From positions 14,216,113 to 14,280,112 of the forward strand of contig CM040092.1 in NCBI GenBank assembly GCA_022496805.1: DNA of 64,000 bases, given 5' to 3'. The stretch comes from Pohlia nutans (taxonomy: Eukaryota; Streptophyta; Bryopsida; Bryales; Mniaceae). The notes under the pieces were generated by a model. The model did not search any database. It was given only the letters and a program-made list of their open reading frames with translations, and was not told the DNA's origin. Shown in pieces: positions 45,186-57,689 of the stretch; the first letter of the stretch is position 1, and every line of letters begins with the position of its first letter. Position numbers and translations under genes: made by a program.

Positions 45186-47025
45186 CTATGAGCGAGTACA
45201 ACATTGACACCACATCACGAGCAGTCCACATGGTTTGTCCTCATTTTACCCATCGCCAACACATCCTACAATACCTATGTATTCTGTCTTGCAGTAACAG
45301 AAACCTCATTTCCTTTGCAAGGCACTGCAACTTTCTTACCGTATCGCTGAAATCCATGTCCTCAACCACTGCATACATAGGCTCATCAAGCACAAAACGC
45401 AGGCCTCACCTATCAGCACTGAACATGTATAATGCGTATCAGTGCCCACGTTACCCAATTATTCAACAGTCAACATGTATCATCCTTCATTCACATGTCG
45501 CACCCCTCATCAGCACAAATTACATGATTGTACAGGTCATGCATGTCCAGAAATAGAACTTCTACATAAGATTTCTTATAATTTCATTTTCATAATGATC
45601 TGAAACAAGGAGTACAGTACCTATTCACTTTCCAGTTGGCAATTCTACGCGTAGTAGTTTCCAATTTCACGGGCACATACATGAACACCAACCCTACTAC
45701 TCCAGTGACACTGACAAGCACTTAGATTAGCTACGTCCATGTTTAACCTTACAAACTACATAGATGTCACTAACATCTGAAGTTCACGCAGTCCTGTCTA
45801 ATATTCTCATGATGCCTACTCGTACCCACTGTGCAATTGCACACTGACCACAGGAGTCAAGGGTCTAAACCGACAGAGTTGCACACATGTTATCTCATCA
45901 CCGTTAGCATACATACTCGGATGCCGGCTTTCGGGTTTCATTAGCCACATGCAGAGGTGGTAAATTCTAGGTTCTCTTTGTCTGCACTGGTACAACGTGC
46001 TCTTTACACTGCAATTCCCCACTGCCACAGGCCTCAGGTAACATGGTATACTCCCGTCTGTTGGTAAATTGAGGATCCACAGGCGTTATAGTACTACCGG
46101 TTAATCCTCAGACTCTACGTTCGCTGAAGTTCTCTTATCATTCTCAACACTGCAAACTAACAGTTTTCCCTATCCAAGCACTTAGCAATTGCACACTGGA
46201 CAAACACGTCAACTCTTGTCTTCCCTCCTGGGATTGAATCAACTCTCCCTCACTGCAATCAGTGGAAACTTCCGCATTTTCCTAAGGCAAGTCCCCTCCG
46301 AGCAAGTTCCCTATGGAGTCACTGACTCACTGATTAGTTTCTCTCTCTACATCCATACGTCAATCTTCTAAACCTTCTCACTGTTCAACCACGTACACTC
46401 TTGCATGTGCAATTGCAGTCTGCCAAATACATATGGAAGCACAATATGCCTTCCTCGTTGTACCGCTGCAAGCCATTAATTCCTCTATCTACAAGAGCTA
46501 CTGTCGATTTCTGCACTCTTAACGTTCATTGCACTCGAAAGGATCTACCATTGTCCCTCTGGAGTTTGCAATTTATATGGTAGAGAGGGAGTAGCACTGG
46601 CCACAACATTTGAATCACTCGTATCATTCATTCTAATACTTCACAAACCCGACGTCCGCCTCTTGCAATCGCTTTCTATGAGCTCTGAGTTGACAACTCC
46701 AAGATCTGTCTACAAGTTTAGTGCCTTTCAACTCTTAAAACTCCAGCCCACCCGGGCCTGGAACAGACGTCCACTATTCCATGCACTCATCCAAATTTCC
46801 TCCAGCCATTCTGAGTAAATAAAACTCTTCCACTGTCCATTCCGAGCTTCCTGTTCAGGTTTCTGCAACTGACCCCTTCGCTTTCTGCCCGCTCAAAGTG
46901 CAAGGATTTTCTGGATTTTGGCGGGCAGCTGCAATCACAATTCTCTCTCGAGCGGCTCCAGACTGCCCGGTACTACTACTTCTAGTGTACCACTGTCCGT
47001 TCCCAGTGTGCAATTGCACACTGGG
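43998..47025. repeat. Cluster 1 of the TGTGCAATTGCACA palindrome
   Basis: Copies lie at 44002-44017 (16-bp perfect palindrome, in an intron of the transposase), 45829-45846, 46184-46199 (half), 46406-46417 and 47002-47025 (24-bp perfect palindrome). The shared core is GTGCAATTGCAC, flanked by CCA(C/G)T and its complement. The sites lie in and just upstream of the DUF7869 gene. I see the motif nowhere else except cluster 2 at 57.7-59.7 kb. Confidence 0.85.
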
Positions 47026-48400
47026 ACAGTGTGCCAACTGCTCTATGTTCTATACTCCGTACGTCTACGAGTACACGCCTTATATACAATGTCCTCTGTT
47101 TTGTATATTCAATATTGAAATACGCACTCCTGGAAAATAGCAAAGTATTTATGGTATTCGTAACGTGGAAAGAAACTTGGCTATGGAAAGAAAAAGACGT
47201 TGACACTTACAGCTACCGGGGCATTTGTGAATTTTGGAATTCTATTGCTCTTCTGAGTCACTAACATGTACAACTGCCAATTGACTACTGTACACCAGTT
47301 GTGCATATCAGACTTCCAGTATAAAGCACTCCGAATTCACTGCATACGCCGATTACACCTACTGGAAAGACGGTTTCGGAACATACCTACTTGCACAGGA
47401 GTTGGTGACGACTGCCGCTTGCAAGCGTGCCCTCCAGTAGCCAAGACGCCGCAGTCGTTGCCACTGTCCTTCACCAATGTGTCCAGCACCGACCACGAGA
47501 AAAAGAACTTAGGGTTTCGGCAGCCCGCTCACATCCCTCTTTCAAACGTCGCCGCCTTGTCCAACATATCGAATTACCCAGCTCCATCCACATGCAATGC
47601 AGCATATCACCAGAACCTACAGCTTTTACTACAACGATATTTAGTAGTGACGACAACAGAAAGCACAACACACGTATATGGATCTTTCTAGGCAAAAACA
47701 ACCTGCGTGAGTACAAACAAAAGCAATCAACATCATTCACAACGGCAGTGGCGTTATCAGCATTCAGCCTTTGCAGAAGCAAACCAAAGCGACCAACACA
47801 TCGTGTGCACACTTACATTCTCATGCGGCGCAGAGAATCGGCGTCATTGTACGTCCACGGACCAGCGGCGCCGGGCGGAAGACGGAAAGAATGTGGCCCA
47901 ACTCTGAAACAGTGCTCGGGCCTGCGCCACAGTGGCAATGCGAGGCAAAGGCCAAGACGTGCCACGTGTAAGAATATTACCGGTTACCCCGGCCCGAGGC
48001 CAGGCTGCCATCATTGCAGCCGTCAGGAGGCATTGCTAACATAGAGGCATTGAACGGGGAGTTTTCCAAGGGAACCAGCTAAAATCCAATATTTTACAAC
48101 GCCAACCGGTTTTCGACAAGAACCCATCCGCTTATTATCGATGTGTCACCTAGGTAGCACCCGAGTATCATAAAATTTCTCTAGATTTTAACCTAAAACT
48201 ATGAGTTTCAACCGGTAATTTGGCAATTTCATTCGGCTGATTTTACACCAACTATCGGATCTCCCCATACATTGGATAGGGCGTGGGCTCCTGCGATGAG
48301 GACCGTTGATCTGCAGCGACGGTCCACATTTGTTGAGGTCAAACTACGCTGAGGAATGGCGAAGAAGAAGGGTGAACTGGAAGCGCCGCGGCTCTGACAC
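45186..48400. promoter_or_regulatory. Region upstream of the DUF7869 transposase
   Basis: It contains most of palindrome cluster 1 and GC-richer sequence at 46600-48060, including aaaccctaag on the minus strand near 47507, a telo-box-like motif often near plant promoters. Further 5' exons of the transposase may be hidden here; I could not place any with confidence. A plus-strand ATG at 48357 starts MAKKKGELEAPRL and stops, echoing the MAKKK start of the ORF at 62508. Confidence 0.4.
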
Positions 48401-48817
48401 AGCCAACGTAGTTACTTTAAGTTGCATCTATTTTGAGATGCATGCGGTTTAGGTAACCACAGTAAGAAGCTCAGAATAGTGAACTTCCGGTTTAATTTTT
48501 GTTTAGACTTCTTTATTTTCGTCATATTCAAATACATAATTTCATACATAACATTGTGATGTCCGTAATTTTGTACTCCTCTCGGATGCTATGACATGCA
48601 CGTTGTTGTGACCTTGTAAGTTTCTTTTACTTGGTTAAGTCCTACTAAATTCCCTCATATCATGCCGAGTGTAATCTTCCATTGTAGTTTCAAAAAAATA
48701 TATTATATCGGTACAAATCAAATGTTGTTGTTGGGAGTGCAGACCCTACTATTATAGATTGTAATGAAGCTCCACAATTTTAAAATGAAGCTTTATAATT
48801 GATGAAAATCACTGCTC

Positions 48818-49215
48818 CCACCCGTAACTGCCCACAGCCGTAAGTGCCCACATCCTTGTGAAATTTGAAGAATTGCAAAGATGCATTCTAAAATGCATGT
48901 ACGAGGGATACTTTGAACTTCATGCATGCATAAAAGTTGTACTGTACATCAGAAATTTGAGATTCTATTCATACAATTACATGTGCGATTGCTATCAGCA
49001 ACGATTTTGTATTAATTTTTAACTTAACATGCAAAATGCTATTGTCACTTGATTATAAATATGATACTGACAATCTGCAGATCACATTTGTTGTTCAGGG
49101 ATGAAATGTAATACCCGAACTGCAGTGATTATTGAGAGAATATTTCGTTCTATAAGTTTATTATTGGATTTTTAGAAAACCACTTCTGAACTAAGACCTT
49201 ACATTTTTGGGTTAA
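48818..49215 (-). mobile_element. Inverted partial copy of the AACCCCTA family 1 MITE
   Basis: It reads as the reverse complement of family 1 copies, with ttgcaaagatgcattctaaa, catgcataaaagttgtac and gatgaaatgtaatacc, and ends at tttttgggttaa. It lies 65 bp from a direct copy, forming a head-to-head pair. Confidence 0.7.
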
Positions 49216-49279
49216 TCATAGCAATATGAAACATGCCAACAATAATATTCAACGTACGTAAAACTTATGTTTACAATTA

Positions 49280-49855
49280 CTTAACCCCCAACCGCCCAAC
49301 CATGCATATTTTGCATGATGTAAGGATTTGCAGTCCGTTTTCTCATCCATCATGCACTTTTTGCACTATGGGTTTGTTATTGAAACTTTTATGGCAAGTT
49401 AGCTTTGTGCATATGTAATCCGATTAGAACGGGGATGATTTGTGAAATTTTTATGCCTCCTATCATGTTGTACTGTTCCACCCAACATTCCGGAGATTTT
49501 AGTTTAAAAGTGCTCTTGAAAAAGTCAACTACTAAAATTAAGCAACCACAAAATCTTCAGAAATCACTACACTTACAGTATTACATTTCAACCCATCACA
49601 AAAAAGTTCATTATTATATTTTCAATATCCTATTCGTAATCATATTACAAAAGAATGAAAAAATTTAAGTTTGAAATTGAATACAAAAATATTGGTGATA
49701 GCAATCGCAATTCTAACCGTCTGGATAGAATCTAAAAAGCATAATGTACAACTTTTATTCATTCATCAACTTGAAAATATCCCTCTTAGTTGCATTTTAT
49801 AATGCATCTTTGCGAAACTGCCAAATTTGAATAGGGTGAGAACGTTTAGGGGTTA
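49280..49855. mobile_element. 576-bp MITE, AACCCCTA-terminus family 1 (copy e)
   Basis: It starts TTAACCCCCAACCGCC and ends gaacgtttaggggtta. Its closest relative in the window is copy a (both have ccgcccaaccatgcatatt near the left end). Confidence 0.88.
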
Positions 49856-52800
49856 CAAAACGACTGTGACGAAATTAAATGAGATGCATGATCAGAACAT
49901 GCTTAGAAAACCCTTGTATTGTGGACACTCAAATGTGAAACTTTTTGACCCTGTAAACTTTTCAAACGAAGTCCATTCTCCATTTCCAGCGGTTAGAATC
50001 TGTATCTAAACTCAACTTAACATTTAATTGAAACATTAAATCCATCGATGCGAAAACACTTCATTCTTTGGCCATTTCATGTATTACCATTCATCTTGGA
50101 TCAATGTAGTAAATATATATGCATGACAATGGATACAATCTAAATTGCAGAATGTACAAGTTTGCATTGAATGCAAGACTTACTGCAACCATAACTCGCG
50201 GGACTGATTTTGTTCCCATACATATCGGATGCATGTTCACAAAAGTTTTTTTTCCCTTTGTGAGGCTAATATATCTACAATCAATCGTAATGCATCACCG
50301 CATGACTGTATTGAAATTGTAATCTTATTGAAATGTGAAAGTGTTCTTGTCATAAATTACTTCAATAAATTGCGCGGATTTCAAAAATGATATGTTTAAG
50401 CATTTTCCTTCGAAGTAAACATCATGCGTGAGTACTGTCACTACCTCTAAAAATATTGAATGTCATTATTCACAGATGCTATTGAATGTAAAATGAAGTG
50501 TGACTAATGTCAGTAACCATTATTGCAGGGGTTATTCACAATACTCACACGTGATTTTTACTCCATTCGATCGGTCCTTTTCATTACGTTCTCATGTAGT
50601 TCCTTATATATTGATTATATATGTATGCTATTAGTTTTTGTCAATTCATATGCATGATCAATGTTTACAATATCTTCCAATCAATTTGAAATTTTGGTCA
50701 TGCAGTTTTGCTGGAACTGAAGCTCAAATAATCCATTTCCAGAACAAATCACTCATAGTACGGTATGTTCAATTTTTTCCATTTCATATAATTTTTTTAT
50801 ATGCTTTCTAAGCTTAGATTCTGAAGATAAAATGATAGATTCTTTGAAGAAATAAAATCTGACATTGATGAATTCTTGAAATTCACAACTTCAAAACCAA
50901 ATTCATAAATTCTCTACTTCAAATTTCTGAAATAATAAATTAGTTTGATATCAAAATGTTGATTTCTAGATACTAAGATTATGACTGATTTTCCTTCATT
51001 CGCAAATACATTTTTATTGAAGTGAATAAAATGACATGAAATGTGCAAAAGAGTGTTAACCCGTACAGGGTCTCACTTGTTTTGTAAATGTCCCAACCTT
51101 ACAATTTGCATACTTGAAATATCACGTGGTATAATAGTTGATTTTTTTGTTCAGGTCATCAACATTATGAGGTGTGCCAAATATTCAACATTATTCGAAT
51201 ATTTACAAGGTCTATCCTGTTAACGAGATGAAATTTCAAAATAAATATATTTTTGACAATTGTAATATGAACATTTATATTTAAGGTACATCAAAGTTAT
51301 GTTTACAAGTACATAAAAAATTACAGTGCAAAAATTAATAGAGGCCTGTGATTGGGACATCTTTGAAAAACCTTTTTATTTAGGACGGTGTATTCTCCAA
51401 TTTCAACGGTCAAACGATGTATGAGAACTCAATTGAAACAGCTAATTTAAACACCAACTGTAATAAACTTAGAACACCCCGATTTTGAAGTGCCTTCATA
51501 CTGATAAATGCTTCTACATTCTATACAGGAGTATGTAAGACTCTTTTTGGTTATTTGACCATAAGGAGAAATATCATGAGAAACTGAGAAATTCATCAAG
51601 CATCATAAGAAATTCAAAACATCATGAGAAACTCCGTGGATTACATGTTCATAACTCGTTGCAGTTGGGCTCCCTCCTGCCCATGGCCGCATGCCCATGC
51701 ATGTAGGCCCCACATGCCTTCCAAAGAGTGCCATAGGGAGACCTGCCGCCTTCCAATTCCCCAAAATAACGGTGCCTCAATGAATGACCCCAATTCTATA
51801 AGACCCTAAACCCGCCTCCACACAGCCCGTGGTTCTGATACCGGCCCCGTCATCACATCTGCTGTTGGTGACCCTCGATGGCAATGTACAGCCCTCAGCC
51901 TTGCAGCTCGCGCTGAAACAAAGCACTGGCGCGTCGCTAGAGCCGCGTGCGCACCGCTTGGCACTGCAGATTGTCCACTGGGTTGTAATCAACTGGAATC
52001 CTGAAATGCCGCCCTGATCAAGAGAATTGATCATGAATGAAGTGGAGTTCTGAATTCCCATCCAATTCTTCATGTAAAAGGCTTCTCTTGTCGCTGTCAC
52101 CCCTTCTTGTTACATTCTAATCATTGAAGGTATTTTTAGATGTTATCGCGGGTCATAAGTATAGTGTGTCGATAAAAATGGTCACCGTCTACTGTATTTC
52201 GAATTTTTTTGCTTTCTCTAGTTCAATTAAATGTAGTACTCCGCTTTGAATTATTGGAAATATTTTAGAACTATGTGTTTTATTGTAGTTACAAGTTCAG
52301 TACGTGCAGAGAAGGTGTAAGAAAATTTCTTTATTTACATACCCGGATGATTTTCATAAACGAAACTGTTGTTCGTTGTATTTCACAACATATGTAAAAG
52401 AATCGGGTATCTATAGTACATTTTGTAATACATTACAATCTTCTTTTCTATCAGTGCATGAAACCACAGTAATTTCAAATTATCAGCACAATTTATGAAA
52501 AACTTATGAGTTATAGTAGACATGTGACTTCATGTAAAAAAAAAGATTAAATTCTTCTAGTATTTGTAGTCAAGAAATTGAGTGTGGCAGATAAAATATG
52601 ATTCCATGCTTATAGGCCCACTTGTTATCGGTTCACTGATTCGGAAGTAGGATAACTATTGGTTGACCATGCACTACAACAACAGTAATTTCATATCGCA
52701 TCGAATATTTCAGTATTTTAGATCACTTGCTCAATATTGGTACCTCCTGAACTGTTCTTACAGTTCGTCTACATTTACTGGCGTACATCTCAACCTGTTT

Positions 52801-55800
52801 AGGGTTTTCCATATGTCCTCCTCTGAAGCAAATGTTTGCATTTCACAGATACTGCCGTGAATTACCGAATTTAGAAGCATTTTTTGTTTAATGCTGAGCA
52901 ATACTACTAAAATATTTTGTGTAATTATAAATTGTGTCTACTTTGTTTACAGTATATCTTGTGTTCTTAAATGGTAAATACCAAAGTTTGGAATCGATAG
53001 AACATCATCAGTTTCCAAACTAGGGAGCACCTAAACCACTGTCTGTTATATTTGTTTAAGTGGAATTACTCTTTTACTCATACTCTTTGAGATTTACAAT
53101 GGTTGTACATTAAGAGAGCACATCCTTCTACAATTGTATGAATTACACAATCTCACTTATACTGTACAAATTTGAGAAAATAAACAATTTATCTTTCCAA
53201 CGTACAACTACATATAGGTGATCCAAAGTATACGTAAATTCAATATTGATTTTAAACCACCGATAAATGGTGCTTCTATACTGCATTTTAGGTCTTGCCT
53301 CCTTTTAGATTGTGAAAATGACATTATACAATTATCCGGTTCTTATGAATATGGGTCCTATAAAGAACATAAACTATTGGAATGTCCACATATTAATTTT
53401 GTATTCCCTTCTAACCGCGTATAACTGTATATGATTATATTGATTATATATAGTTATATATATTTATATATGTCACTTTGATTTTTATATATTTGTATTG
53501 TTTGAGTTGCGTATTTTAATACTGATAATTTCTTAGATTTCATGATGTTGTTATTAAATATACTATTATGAAGAAAGTACGCAAGGGTGTGAGGTATGTG
53601 GTTTGGTTCTAGATTGTCCGGAATTCTCGGATGGTACACTAAATATCAAAAACCTTGCACATCATACGCTACCTTTTCCTATATTGCACACAAATATACA
53701 GTATTGTGTTGTATTAAAAAGCACTTCTATACAATATTTGAACATCTATTTTGTTATATATAAAGTTCTTCTACAATCAATATTGTTATTACATTAAACA
53801 TCAGGTTATGTTCATTATTTTATGATAGATTCTATTGATGTCTGGGAATAATTCATTATTGTTAGCTTAATCCACAAATGTTGTCGTCAATGTTTTCTTG
53901 CTTTTATCATTGTCAGTTCTTTCATTTCTCCTGTCTGAATGTCCCAGTATAACACATACCGTCCGCAGTAATGAGTTTCAAAAAGCATTTTTGCACAGAA
54001 ACATTCGAACAGTTTGTTTGTACCATATAATTACTGACATCGTCAATAACCATGTTTCACAATCTTAGAAATTCCCATCGAAACACTACTGTACTCAGTA
54101 CTGAACTACTTCAAGAATTTCGGAAAATACATACAGTTGTTCTAAATTATACAACCTCAAAGGTACACTGTCGTCTGGGATAATATGATTTGGTTATATT
54201 GAAATTCAAAGTTCAGGCATGTACAAATTCAATTCAATTTCAAAGGCACCACATACACGTTAACAACTACTATAATAACTGATATAATACGAAATCATAT
54301 AAACAAATAGTATTATATATCGTGTATACAAGATCATAATATATTTTCCACACACATCATTCGCACACTCGATAGATTCCATACTGCAACTGATGATCAT
54401 TAGTATCGTTGTGGTCAGAAACTTTTTTTTTCGCGTACTGTTCATATTCTGTTCATACCTTTTGAAAGTATGTACAGTCCAGTCCATGTATAAAAGTAGA
54501 GAAGATTTTTTATGAGAATGACGAACTATCTTTATTAATAGAGAATTAAATTAATTATTGAATCCAGTGTTACAGAAGAATAAACTTATAATACAGTACA
54601 TAAAAATAATAGTAGATTACAGAAAATAGAAGTACATGAAATTAACATGAAATAAATATATGTGAAGGAAGACCTACCTTGAATAATACAGGATTAAGTT
54701 AATTAGACTACAGTGAATGGTGTATTTACTGTCCAAAATTGAATTTCTCAAATCCTGACACTATTTACTTGCAAGGATATATAGTGTCCTCATATGAACA
54801 AAGCACTTTATACTTCCAATGACATATTGCAACTTCATACGAAATGTAGCAGGACACCTCATGTCACTATGAATACTTCGAAAGAACAGGGCATTCTCAA
54901 TGAAATTGCGAAATACGACTCGCAAACTCCTATCTAGTGTTATAGGGCTCACAATATTTCTCTTCATTTGTGATCCAATTGTACTAAAAGTGATGAATTA
55001 TCAATACAAACTATATACAGCAATGAAGGTAATTCAATTGCTACTGTGAAGGAATTAATGGAATTATTGAATTGTTTTGTGTTGTGTATTTTTATTTTTT
55101 TTTAAAGAACATAAGGTTATGTAGCTCTTGTGAGGATTCACCGTTTAGCTCTCCCCACATGAAAGACAAGAAATTAAAAACATGTGACTCTGCATACAGG
55201 GCTACTGTACACTTCCAACCCACCATCATCATTCTTTAAATAAATAATGACGTGGCAAGTCCAATATTTTAGAGTCGTCTACAACGATTCTTATTCCAAG
55301 GTACAGTTGAGAAGTGCGACAGAACCCTCAGTAATTAGACTAAACATTGCAACAATTGTCTTTCTATAAATTATGGGGACGTGTACAATGTTGTAGTTTT
55401 TTGTCGATTAGAAAGGAGACAACATTTGCAATAACTTAGAAAATTAAGTATTATTTTAGTGGTTTTCAATTACAGAGCGCTACTATATTTTTATATTAAT
55501 GGAATCCAAAATTGTGACAACAGAAACTTGAAGTGTAGAATATGCTGTGAAATTCGAAACAAATTCAATCCGCAATCAAATGTTGTTCACGATTTTGCTC
55601 CTTTTGTGTCCAGAAAAAAAACAAACAAATGCTGTTCACAATCTAAATTTTCCAGCGCACCTTCTCAAGGTCTTATATTATATTAATCGTTCCGAAAGTG
55701 AATTTTTTCATATCATGAACACCATTTATATTTTCGTATCAGCACAACTATAAGCAGAAAGAGGAACATGTAAAACATAAATACATGCAACAGAAACAGT

Positions 55801-56680
55801 GCAACAAAACTTGGTTGAACCCCTACATTTTTGAGCGACCATATTATGGTTGTTCCAGTTCTTGGGCAGCCCCCAGTGACCTCATATTCTTCAGAATGTC
55901 AATGCCAAATGCAATGGACCTTACAAAAAGTACACTGTACATGTCGCACTTCGTTCCATGTCATTTCGAAAAGTATTGCAAAATTTATAAGCACTGGAAG
56001 TTTTTGAAGCGAGATCAGGCAGCCAGTTTTTTGTTTTTTTTTTTTTTTTTTTCTGTTTTCCAGTATTTCTTTTTTGATTCACGATTGGTTGATCTTTATG
56101 TCCAAATGAAGATTTACATCTACCTAGTTTTAGCAATGGGATAACAGTTATGAGGACATATGTATTTTGGGCAGTTTCGAGAAAAAAAACTGTGAAGCTC
56201 ATTTCTGAACTCCATTTTCAATATTTTGTAATGAAATACAAGGCACTGGGTGAACATTTCCAAGTACAACATTCTCACCGTTAAGATTGACATTTTACAT
56301 TTCTATGTCAAACTTATTAACAATTTTCTTTTTCCTTTCACTTTGTACCCACTTCTCGTAATTGTTTTTTGAGAAAATGGATATGAGGTTTTTACTGACA
56401 AGATTTTATTTTTGAAGACTTCCCTCAATTGTTATCATGGCCTTGCCATTAAATGCATTTCGAACCCATTCAAAAAAAGGATATTAATTTCTAAACCTTT
56501 TGATCTAATATTCAATATTCAATATTACATAAACCTCTTGATCTACCAAAGAGAATGGGACCTCATTAACCATCATGGATAACCTACAAGTTTTACGTAG
56601 GGTTGTTCCATGCACTTGTAATTATTGCGCATTGCGTACCTTGTGCCCAAGCTGTCTAATTCATTGCTGACGTCATCAAG
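49856..56680. other. AT-rich gene-poor stretch
   Basis: No domain-bearing ORF was found. 52100-55800 is rich in tacagt/actgta motifs (near 52280, 52750, 54100, 54590 and elsewhere), like the subterminal region of the CACTA element at the left of the window, so it may be part of another CACTA. A GC-richer island at 51650-52030 contains a 62-codon ORF (51829-52017, with HLLLVTLDGNVQPSALQLAL) that may be a captured gene piece. A 22-bp T-tract begins near 56034. Confidence 0.4.
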
Positions 56681-56861
56681 GGTTTAGTGTACAAGACGGA
56701 TAGCATGCCGGGTATGGGCGGGTATGGCCGGGTATCAATCAGGGAGGGCGGCGTAGGGTTTCGCGCCCGGAGGTTCCTGCGTTCTGTCTCTGCTTGCACT
56801 CCCGCTCCTTACGGTTTGGTGTACGCTTTCGTTGTTGTTGTGAGTGTGTGTTGTGAGGTTC

Positions 56862-57012
56862 ATGCGGGAGGTGCACATGAAGGACGTGCGGGAGGTGCGC
56901 GTGAAGGACGTCTGGGAGGTGCGGCAGGAACGCTCCATAGGCGGCGGGAGGAGCGCGTGGAGGACGTGCGAGAGGTGCGGCAGGAGCAAACGATAGGCGG
57001 CGGGAGGAGCGC
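56862..57012. repeat. GC-rich minisatellite, 24-bp and 56-bp periods
   Basis: Units gtgaaggacgtctgggaggt recur at 24-bp spacing (56877, 56901). A 56-bp unit ending ggcggcgggaggagcgc is duplicated at 56901-56956 and 56957-57012. The array lies in a GC-rich island (56680-57230) whose plus-strand ORFs are repeats rather than a recognisable protein. Confidence 0.8.
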
Positions 57013-57689
57013 TGTCAACTTGGTGGGAGCTGCGCTGCTCGAGAAAGGGGAGCGAGCGTTCGGCAGAAGAAGCGCAAGCGTGCGGGAGGTGCAGAGGACG
57101 GGGCGCGTGAGGAATTTTACATCAAGCCGCAGGTGCGTTGAGCTCATACTGTGCACTGTGGCCACGGTTTTCTTTTCTGTCTTCGTAGATTTTTGTGTGC
57201 TGGATCCGCGCGCGTAGCGTAGCTGGACCGGAGGATGAGGACAACATAATAACAGAGTTACATTCACAGATGCCCAAATCGATACTTCGTTTTTTTGTAG
57301 TATTGCACTCGGGTTTTTCTTACCATCGCTGGGTTTCTGGAGTTCCACTGTAGGGTTTTTGTCATGTCCAATGTGTTTACTAGTCGTTTCAGTTGGTTTT
57401 TTCTCTGTTTGAAATCTTCACGTGTAATAGATTCTTGTGTGGAATCTATGCCACTTGTAGATTTCACATCGTCTGTAAACTCTGGAAGTGAACAAGAAGA
57501 TTTATGAAATTTGCGTTAGTAACGTATACAAGTTATCGGTTTTCTTTCTCGCTATTCTGTTGCAGTACATCTTTCCCGTATACCTGGATATACTTGTGAA
57601 TATACGCACGCTGTAATTCAATAAAATGTATTTTCAATCGTATACTTAGCGTAGGCTAAACGTATACAACAGTAGACTCCGTAGCCACC

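Noticed and set aside
47427..48044. Plus-strand 205-codon ORF upstream of the DUF7869 gene
   Set aside because: Low-complexity, Arg/Ser/His-rich reading of GC-richer DNA; overlapping open frames on both strands and no domain.
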